The notes beneath the pieces are model-generated. The model ran no database searches, had not been told where the DNA came from, and saw only the letters and a program-made list of their open reading frames with translations. A stretch of 64,000 nucleotides of DNA from NCBI GenBank assembly GCA_029204225.1, contig CM055113.1:19067746-19131745 (forward strand). The letters are read 5' to 3'. Positions 56,767 through 64,000 of this stretch are shown piece after piece. The translations under genes were made by a program, and so were the position numbers. Origin of the DNA: Diphasiastrum complanatum. Its lineage: Eukaryota; Streptophyta; Lycopodiopsida; Lycopodiales; Lycopodiaceae. Within the stretch, counting starts at the first letter, position 1, and the number at the start of each line of letters is the position of its first letter.

Positions 56767-59675
56767 GAACACGTTTTTGCCATTGATTTGTGTTCAAGAG
56801 AAATCTCAAATTGTGGGGATTTTTCCATTGTGTGATATGGAATCTTGACACTTTTTCAAGAATTCAATGGAGTATGCAATGAAGTGGCGAAAGGTTCGAT
56901 GTTTATATACTTCATAATGGTTTTCAGGAAGTAAATTTCCGATTTTCAATTCATTTGTGTTGCCGTTTACTTCATTAAGGACACTTTTACATTAGCAACG
57001 AGATTGATTAGAGGGAATGCTAGTTTTTATGGCTTTTTGTTCATCAAACAGTGATTTAGGTGGTTTTGTTGGCTGTCTTTTGTTTTTTTGTGAGTCAGTT
57101 TTAGCTTGAATCAGAGGAAAAGCAAGAAAAGTAGCACAAAAAAGACTAATCATTGGTTGCTAGTCTTGGTGGGTTTTATAGGATTTGCATGGCGGTTTCT
57201 TGATGGTTTATAGGTTATGTTGTAGTTTCTTCAAATTAACAATGTTTTGCAGGTTGGAGTAAATCAGTAAAGCCATCTTTGTGATGGTATAAACTACTGC
57301 AGAGCCTATCTTGTGGTAAAGGGATTGTGCAGCCTGCAAATCTGTGTTTTAAAGAAATTTGGGCAGCATATACTCTGTTTTCCAGCCATAATAGAACCTG
57401 TGCATATGTAAACTTGTAAACAAACGTTGCTTATGCATAAATGAAAGCATGGCAACAGTGTTAGCATTCTACATTGATGAATTATATTCGCTTTATTAAC
57501 TGCAATGGGCAACCAAGAATTGGACACTTGTGTCTAGAAATTCTTGGATATTTTTTTTTGACCAAGGTATCATTTTTTTGAAAACAGACACAGTAAAAAA
57601 CGGCCCAAAAGCCTAGATGGAAAGACCAAATAGGAACAAAAAAAGTTGTTTCTCAGTGTGCTTGAAACTGTGGGCGTACCAACTCTATTTGTTAAAACAA
57701 AAGAAGTCGGGTCATTCTTTCCCATTTTTAAATCTGTCACTCAAGGCGGGTAAGGATGAATACTATTATCCTTTCAGTGACCGTAAATATTGTGAAAAGG
57801 GGTGGAAGAATGTATGATTTGTAATTATTTTATGAAGTTGGAATTTGTTAATAATTTCCGAGAACTTCATAAATTTGTACTTTTTTTCTGACACTTTGAT
57901 CAGGAAGTGGAGGGCCTTTGTGGAAGAAGAACATGTGGTATGGGATGCAGGCAATTTCAAATGGAGATTTGAAACTAACTGGATCAGTTGACCATAGTAT
58001 GGCCGTAAGTCTAGGTGATGCCAAATACTATCGGTCATAAAACGGGTGTTTTGTCAAAAATTTGAGATATTGGTCATGACCCTTTTTTTTTGGATATCTC
58101 AAATTTATAAAACCGGAAACCCGACAAGCTATTTTTTTATAAAGATATATATTGGTGAATTTCTTAACACTCATTAACCCGATTTTTTGTGATGATCCGT
58201 TGACCATGGAGATGTCACAAAAATGGTTAATGAAACAGTTTTCTAAAATTGTTTTCTCTACTTGAATCTTTGAGTAATCCTTTTCTGATTTACGGGTCAA
58301 TTCTCAAGCTAGGTAATAAAGAAAATCTTTTGTTAAGTCACTGTGTTGGGACATCATTGGTATTTGCTTACAATGATGCAACACTTCTTTGGCTTTCAGG
58401 ATTTCTGTGGATCTCTTCTTTGACTCTTCTCCTAGGCAAATCTCGAATGATTTGCACCCCTTGGAAACTCGTGGCATTTTCTTTAAAAAAAGGAGATAAG
58501 TAGGAAAAAAGTGAGTTATCAAGGAGAAACATCGGCCAAAGATTCCAAGAGGAATCTGTTATATCAATGATGGACTTGTTTCTTTAATTAGAAACGATAG
58601 GATATTTGGATATTACAGAAATCCTTTACGGATTATAGTTGATACCAGGTTTGAAGATTTAAGGTGGGAAAAAATTAGAAAACACTCTTGTGGTAGAAAG
58701 GTGGCTGATAACAAGTCCGATTGTTTTGTGTCAGAACTATGGAATTCTATTGCAAGATGAATATTTGTTGAAACATGCTCCTTGTGAGAAGTAGTCAACT
58801 TGATCTTAGTGTGGACTGAGATCTGTGGGTTGATGCAAGGGAAGAAATTCATGCTAGCAATATATTCTTTTTGAGTGAATCTCTGGTTGGGATTTTTGTT
58901 AGTGAAATAGCACTCTTTGAGAAACGCTCTCCGTAATGAAATTTGGTTTGGTAACTAGCATACTACCGTCCATAGGCAATCCTAAGGCATGAAAGTAAAA
59001 CCCCTCTGTGATTATAATCTCTTGATTGCGGACAGTTGTGAAAATATGTCCTTCCTCTGTTTCACCCAAGTTGCGGATCAGCTCATAACAAAGATCAGTA
59101 AGAATAACTGATGGATTGAATTGAAGAAGACCTTCAATTCACGCGCGAACAACTAGTGGTTGTAAGATTGGTAATACTAGCTTTGGGTGTGTCTTGAATA
59201 CGATCGCCATAGTGCTTGCAAATGTAAACGATGGCAGACAAGAGCTTGATCGCAACAATTCGCAATTTCGGAGAGCAAGAGTGATGGAAAATGGTAGCGA
59301 CAACAACTGAAGTGGTACATACTAAATAATAAAGTGTCTAGTCCAAAAAAAAACAAAAATAAATAAATAAACAAAATGCAGGAATGCTTCGCTTGGTAAG
59401 CTTATTCCTTCCTTCAATAAAATGCGAAAAATGCGAAGGTGTCAGAAGGTAAAATCCCAAAAAATGCGAAGGTAAGTGTCGCAATTTCCGTATTGGTAAA
59501 CTTACTAAATACACCATATTCCAATATAGTGTCGAGTTTTTCGCAAAATATAAATTTACCGAAGGTCTCTGCTTTTTTGCAATACAAACAATTGCAACAT
59601 GCTTCGGCATTTTCGCAAAAAAAAAAAACAATAATTGGACAAAAAATGACGGACTTCAAAAACTGATGTATCAGA
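56767..59675. other. No gene recognised
   Basis: Sequence downstream of the primer-binding site without coding signatures; short frames only. Between 59390 and 59640 the words TGCGAAGGT, TTCGCAAAA and AATGCGAA recur, next to the 3' side of element B, and may be part of its LTR. No LTR ends were resolved. Confidence 0.4.
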
Positions 59676-60814
59676 CATTAGTCATAGTAGCGCTTCACCC
59701 TTGAACCATTTACTCGAGTGTCAAGTAAATGTCCTTGGAGATCAGCTAACTAAAATGATCCATTATTAAAAAAAACTTCTATAACTTTATACGGTCCCAT
59801 TCATCTGGTATGTAATTTTCCAGGAAACAACATGTGTCTGTTATCATAGAGAAGCACATAGTCCCCTTGTTTAATTTTTATTTTCTTAATAGATTGGTCA
59901 AAAATTTATTTATTTTTACTCTGAACTTGTTCAGTCTCGATTAATGAAAGACGACGATCCTCTTCCAGTTGCGTCAAAGAAATCATCCGCTCCCGGAGAC
60001 TATCGTGTTCATCCATTCGCTCTTCATTACTAATGTGAAACGTCGGAACTTCGAATTCTATTGGTAGTATGGGATGCATTCCATACACAAGATAGTATGG
60101 AGTCTGCCTAGTTGTAATCTTTTCAGCAGTTCTATATGCCCATAAGACATATGATAACTTCTGATCCCAATCAGAAGAATGTGTTTTTGTTACTTTATTC
60201 AAGATTTTACATAGAATTCCATTTGCCCGTTCCGTAAGCCCATTTGCTTTTGGATTATATGGAGTGGTTTGGCGATGTGTAATAGAAAAATATGACAACA
60301 TGGCTTCAATGGTCTGATTAAGAAAATGGGTTTCCCTATCGCTAACGAGTTCTAAGGGACAACCATATCGCGTGATAATGTTTTGGAATAAAAACTTTGC
60401 TACAGTCTTAGCATCGTTCTTAATTGTGGCTTTGGCCTCTACCATCTTGGTAGCATAGTCTGTGGCAACGAGTATGTAACGATGACGAGTTTTATGCGTG
60501 GTCGGTTTGATAGGTCCTACAAAATCTATCCCCCACTTTTCAAAAGGTGCTAAGGGGAGAATTGGAGTAAGTGGCCAATGTGTTGCAAAGCTGGGTTTCC
60601 CCATCCTTTGGCATGCATCACATTTTTTGATGAAAATTTTAACATCTCTATAGACGGTAGGCCACCAATATTTAGCATTAAAAAAAAATTTTGCAGTGTT
60701 TTTAAGAGCATAATGACCTCCCAAATCTTCCTCATGTAATGCACTTATTACAGCGATCGTCTCGGTTGGTTCTAAACATCGGCAGAGACTATCGTCAGCT
60801 CCTAATTTATACAA
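59676..60814 (-). pseudogene. pol (INT): Element B integrase
   Basis: The HHCC module (EEDLGGHYALKNTAKFFF...CDACQRMGKP) is followed by the DDE core: TDYATKMVEAKA, CPLELVSDRETHF and GLTERANG. Past the TAA at 59906 similarity continues in another frame (KQGDYVLLYDNRHMLFPGKL, MGPYKVIEVF, LLDTRVNGSRVKRYYD) to about 59676, interrupted by a TGA and a TAG, so the true end is there. The integrase is of the same type as that of element A. Confidence 0.88.
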
Positions 60815-60937
60815 TATACTATTTACAATCGTGTAAGGTCCTACCTTAGAAAGAAAAACAGTTTTTTGTTGTTTATTAAAATGTTTAGGATATATCTAGT
60901 CCTGTAAAAAGTTAATAACGTCCCTATAAATTGATAT

Positions 60938-61468
60938 TTATGATTGAATACTCATTATATGTTCATCTGAAAATTCATCAAAAATAGGTTCTAATTGGTT
61001 TTTTGTTTGGAGGCGGGATATGTAATCAGCATTTTGATGATCCTTGCCTCTTCTTAATTCTACTTCATAATTAAACTCATCTAATAATAATACCCATCTA
61101 GCTATTCTACCCGAAAGATCAGGTTTATTCACTAAATGTTTTAATGCGTAGTGATCTACATGAAAAACAAAAGGGTATCCTAAAAAGTAATGTCTAGATT
61201 TCTTTACTGAATAAATCATCCCTAATGCTTCTCGTTCTGTAGCGGAATAATTCTTTTCTGATGCAACAAGTTGTCTTCCCGCATAGTGAATTGGATAATC
61301 TATATTTTGGTCATCTTTTTGACTAAGAACCACACCTATCGCAAACGATGATGTGTCTACATATACATGGAACTTTTTAGCCCAATTTGGAGGTCTAACC
61401 CCAGTGGCTTCTGCTAATGACTGTTTCAATTGATCAAAAGCTTTCTGATGGTCTCCAATGGTACTCAA
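60938..61468 (-). pseudogene. pol (RNH): Element B RNase H
   Basis: DHQKAFDQLKQSLAEATG precedes the RNase H motifs FHVYVDTSSFAIGVVLSQ (first catalytic Asp), YSATEREALGMIYSVKKSRH and HVDHYALKHLVNKPDLSGRI, ending near NADYISRLQTK. It overlaps the reverse transcriptase frame by 35 bases; the shift occurs within TTGGAGACCATCAG, a single-base indel. Confidence 0.87.
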
Positions 61469-62531
61469 TAGATTTTTTTAGTAAACTTGTTAAAGGAGTT
61501 ACTATTATAGCATAATCATTAATTATACTCCGATAGTAACCTACATGACCTAGAAAACGTCTAAGCTCTCTTAAATTGGTTGGTTCTAATAATTCTAAAA
61601 TCATTTTTATTTTTTTGATGTCGGCTTGTATACCATCCTTCGAAATTTTATGTCCTAAAAGGATTCCTTCCCTCATCCCAAAGTAACACTTAGTTGGAGG
61701 CAGTTTAAGAGATGTCTCTTGACATCTTCTCAATGTTTTCTCTAATGCATCTAAATGGTTTTTAGTTGATGAATAGACACAAAAGTCATCCATAAAAATT
61801 TCGAAAAACTTTCTTAAATTTTTTTGAAAAATATTTGTCATCATACGTTGGAATGTGGCAGGTGCATTACAAAGACCAAAGGGCATTCGCGTATATGCGT
61901 ACGTCCCCCAATCAGTGGTGAAAGTTGTTTTGGATTTATCTTCCTCTTTTAAAAAAACTTGGTTATAACTTGAGAATCCATCTAAAAAACTATAACGTTC
62001 ATGACCAGCTACTTGGTCAAGAATGGTATTTGTGTACGGCAAAGGATGATAATCCTTTGTTGTAGTAGAATTTGGTTTCCTAAAATCTTGACAAACTCTA
62101 ATCTTGTCCGTCTTCTTCTTAGGTACTATAACTATTGATGATACCCACTCACTGCTTAGAACAGGATATATGACACCCGCTCTAAGAAATCTATCTAATT
62201 CGTCTTTGACTAATAAGGAGTACTTTGGATTCAATCTATATTGATGCTGTCTAACAAGTATTATTCCCTGAATGAGATGTTCGCCCCATTTAACTGGTAT
62301 TCCTATTAAATCATCCATCGACCAAGCAAACACATTTTGGTATTTTTGCAGAAGTAATATATACTCTTCACGGTCTTGGTCCGATTGGTGTTTATATAGA
62401 TTCAAAGTCTTACCTTTATTAATTTCCATTTCTACATAATCTGTTTTATCTACCATCCCCTCGGTCAGACTTGCTCTAGTTCCACCCAGAACTTCTCTTG
62501 ACTCGGATTTCTTCTTCTTCATCAATATCAT
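61434..62531 (-). pseudogene. pol (RT): Element B reverse transcriptase
   Basis: Nearly complete domain: DDLIGIPVKWGEHLIQGI, WVSSIVIVPKKKTDKIRVCQ, DFRKPNSTTTKDYHPLPYTN, YSFLDGFSSYNQVFLKEEDK, TRMPFGLCNAPATFQRMMTN, FEIFMDDFCVYSS (catalytic MDD), GHKISKDGIQADIKKIK and LRRFLGHVGYYRSIINDYA. The phrase MPFGLCNAPATFQR places it in the OTA (Athila/Tat-like) branch, as for element A. It is open throughout but frameshifted relative to the neighbouring protease and RNase H segments. Confidence 0.92.
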
Positions 62532-62574
62532 AGCATTCCATGAAATTGATCCATGACTCAGTAGGTCTAGCTAG

Positions 62575-62937
62575 CTACTCATCCCATCTCAAAAGGTGAC
62601 CCCCTATTGGACTGGCTGTGAGAATCCCTGGAAAAAATATCTGTTTGGTAGACCAATTTATAATAGCATCTGCTTGATAAAACCATGGTCTTCCAAATAA
62701 TATCGAATAAGGTGGTGTATCTATTGGGTCTATGACAAGGAAATTCATAACAAACGTCTTTGTCTCTATAATTACGTTAATACCTCTTAGCTCACCTACT
62801 GGTATACATTTAGTCGCGTCCGCTAAATGGATTTTGTGATAAGTGATAGGTTGTATCTGGTTCCCTAATCCTAATTCTTTAACCATTGTTTTCGTTACTA
62901 GATTGATACTGGATCCTGAGTCTATTAGTGTCTCCAT
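62575..62937 (-). pseudogene. pro: Element B second retropepsin domain
   Basis: METLIDSGSSINLVTKTMVK (catalytic DSGSS), then HLADATKCIPVGELRGINV, FVMNFLVIDPI, YSILFGRPWFYQADAIINW. It aligns along its whole length with the first protease domain upstream (62965-63564): DSGSSVN/DSGSSIN, LADATRKSPIGEL/LADATKCIPVGEL and LLGRPWLYQADVI/LFGRPWFYQADAI. It ends at a TAG (62577-62575), then the frame changes before the reverse transcriptase. Confidence 0.85.
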
Positions 62938-62964
62938 CTATCTACATATTCTACTCTATTACTG

Positions 62965-63564
62965 TTATGCAGGTATACTTAGTGTGACTAACCTCTCCCC
63001 TTCTTCAGTCCTTACTGACTGAAGCCCTTCTTCCTCCGAAGTATAGCTCGAGGAAGATGTAGGTGTCTCGCCTTCATACTTATCTTTTTCCCATGATATG
63101 GAAATTCTTTTATGACTTTTTCCTGTCGGTGTCTCCATCTGGTCTCTGAAAGTAATCTCCTTTTTCTTCCAGTGGGTTATAACATCTGCCTGATAGAGCC
63201 ATGGTCGTCCTAATAACACTTTATATGACGATTGTCTCGTAGTTTTCAATATTATAAAATCCATAAGAAACTTATGGTCTCCAAAATAAACTGTGACATA
63301 AGATAGTTCTCCTATTGGGGATTTTCTAGTTGCATCGGCTAACCTTAAATGTCTTAAAGTGGGTGCTATTCTACGATGAATGCCTAGTTCATATGCCGTT
63401 TCTTCAATCATTATATTTACACTAGATCCGGAATCTATGGGTACATTATCTAAGATGCAGCCATTAATTACTATCTGAATCTCTGGTTGGCCTTCATCAC
63501 CGTAATTAACTAATCCTAAGTTGATTACTGGTAACTTTGCTTTTCTTCTCTTTTTATTTTGCAA
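62965..63564 (-). pseudogene. pro: Element B first retropepsin domain
   Basis: GQPEIQIVINGCILDNVPID then DSGSSVNIMIEETAYELGI, LRLADATRKSPIGELSYVTV, FLMDFIILKTT and KVLLGRPWLYQADVITHWKK, with a Ser/Glu-rich linker (TPTSSSSYTSEEEG) after it. It is in the same frame as the second protease domain but separated from it by a short cluster of stops (62967-62938, including two TAA). It would process the polyprotein as a dimer. Confidence 0.87.
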
Positions 63565-63999
63565 GAATTGCTTAATTTCTTTCTAATAATATTGGTTATC
63601 GTCTAATAACTGTTTAAAGGTTATATTAGGCATTCTAAAAACAAGGTCTTCTACAATATTATAAGAGCGGTTTCTAAGTGGTGACAGATCTCTAGGTATC
63701 TCGCTACTTATAACTGGATCTGAAAATATCACTTTCTTAACTTGTCTAGTCTCTTCGTCTAAAAGCTTCTTAGCTTCTGAACTAATATCAACATCATAGT
63801 GTTTTCCATTAGACTTATCAAGACTTAATTCTTTATTACTAGGATTTTTTACTAACTGTTATGCGAACTTCACTTTTTCTGTCGCGTTTTTCGCAGTTTT
63901 CGCAGTTTTTGCCTTAGTTTTCTTCTCACCTTTAAGTGTTAAAGAATTTTTACTACTTCTTGTAGTTATTTTATTTATTTTTTCTCTAAATCTGGCCAT
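63565..63999 (-). pseudogene. Element B region upstream of protease (partial, runs off edge)
   Basis: Reads MARFREKINKITTRSS and a Lys/Ala/Thr-rich repeat (KAKTAKTAKNATEK), then, past a TAA near 63860, EAKKLLDEETRQVKKVIFSD and LVFRMPNITFKQLLDDNQYY, a TAG near 63585 and KEIKQFLQNKKRRKA into the protease. This is the linker between gag and protease; gag itself lies outside the window. Confidence 0.65.
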
Positions 64000-64000
64000 T

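Larger units (their letters stand above)
59676..64000 (-). mobile_element. Element B: OTA-type Ty3/gypsy retrotransposon (partial)
   Basis: The - strand order is gag-protease linker, protease 1, protease 2, reverse transcriptase, RNase H, integrase. All domains resemble element A, but here there are two retropepsin copies and no minisatellite is visible. The 5' LTR and gag are right of the window; the 3' LTR lies somewhere below 59675 and was not delimited. Confidence 0.85.

Overview
The window looks like nuclear DNA of a vascular land plant with a large, retrotransposon-rich genome. It has spliced genes with GT-AG introns, Ty3/gypsy elements of both the chromovirus and the OTA (Athila/Tat-like) type, Ty1/copia elements, a CACTA transposon, MITEs, a LINE-like ORF and long (TC)n and (CA)n microsatellites. 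A fern, other seed-free plant or conifer would fit, but the sequence does not settle this and the assignment is a guess.

Only two host genes are well supported. At the left edge (454-1559, + strand) are the last five coding exons of a long-chain acyl-CoA synthetase of the peroxisomal LACS6/LACS7 type. On the - strand, from about 51.5 kb down to 29.77 kb, I assemble a 13-exon F-box-like gene. Its exons lie in two blocks (51512-48072 and 31056-29770) separated by a 17-kb intron. Splice phases close across that intron, which is packed with nested retrotransposons. The two genes point towards each other and are separated by about 28 kb of transposon debris.

Layout: 1.8-5.5 kb holds a microsatellite, a short duplication and two adjacent MITE-like elements. 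5.77-15 kb holds a decayed OTA-type gypsy element (A), which has a 25-bp minisatellite both in its leader and downstream of pol. 15-20 kb is mostly non-coding, with a copia scrap and two duplicated (TC)n(CA)n blocks. 20.9-23.2 kb is the 3' part of a CACTA transposase. 26.3-28.3 kb holds a copia scrap and an ORF1-only LINE-like element with a (CT)n tail. 29.77-51.5 kb is the F-box gene; its giant intron contains a gypsy fragment (32.7-33.5 kb), a - strand copia element (33.5-43.56 kb) broken by a - strand chromovirus (36.4-42.03 kb), and another gypsy fragment (43.57-44.5 kb). 54.36-56.77 kb holds a tandem duplication, a copia pol remnant and an LTR followed by a second primer-binding site. 59.7-64 kb is a second OTA-type gypsy element (B, - strand) with two tandem retropepsin domains, running off the right edge.

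The least ordinary features are the minisatellite-bearing element A and its stop-codon spectrum (only TAG and TGA), the duplicated protease of element B, the one-sided deletion joining chromovirus to copia, and the giant intron. No CRISPR, bacterial or organellar gene is visible.
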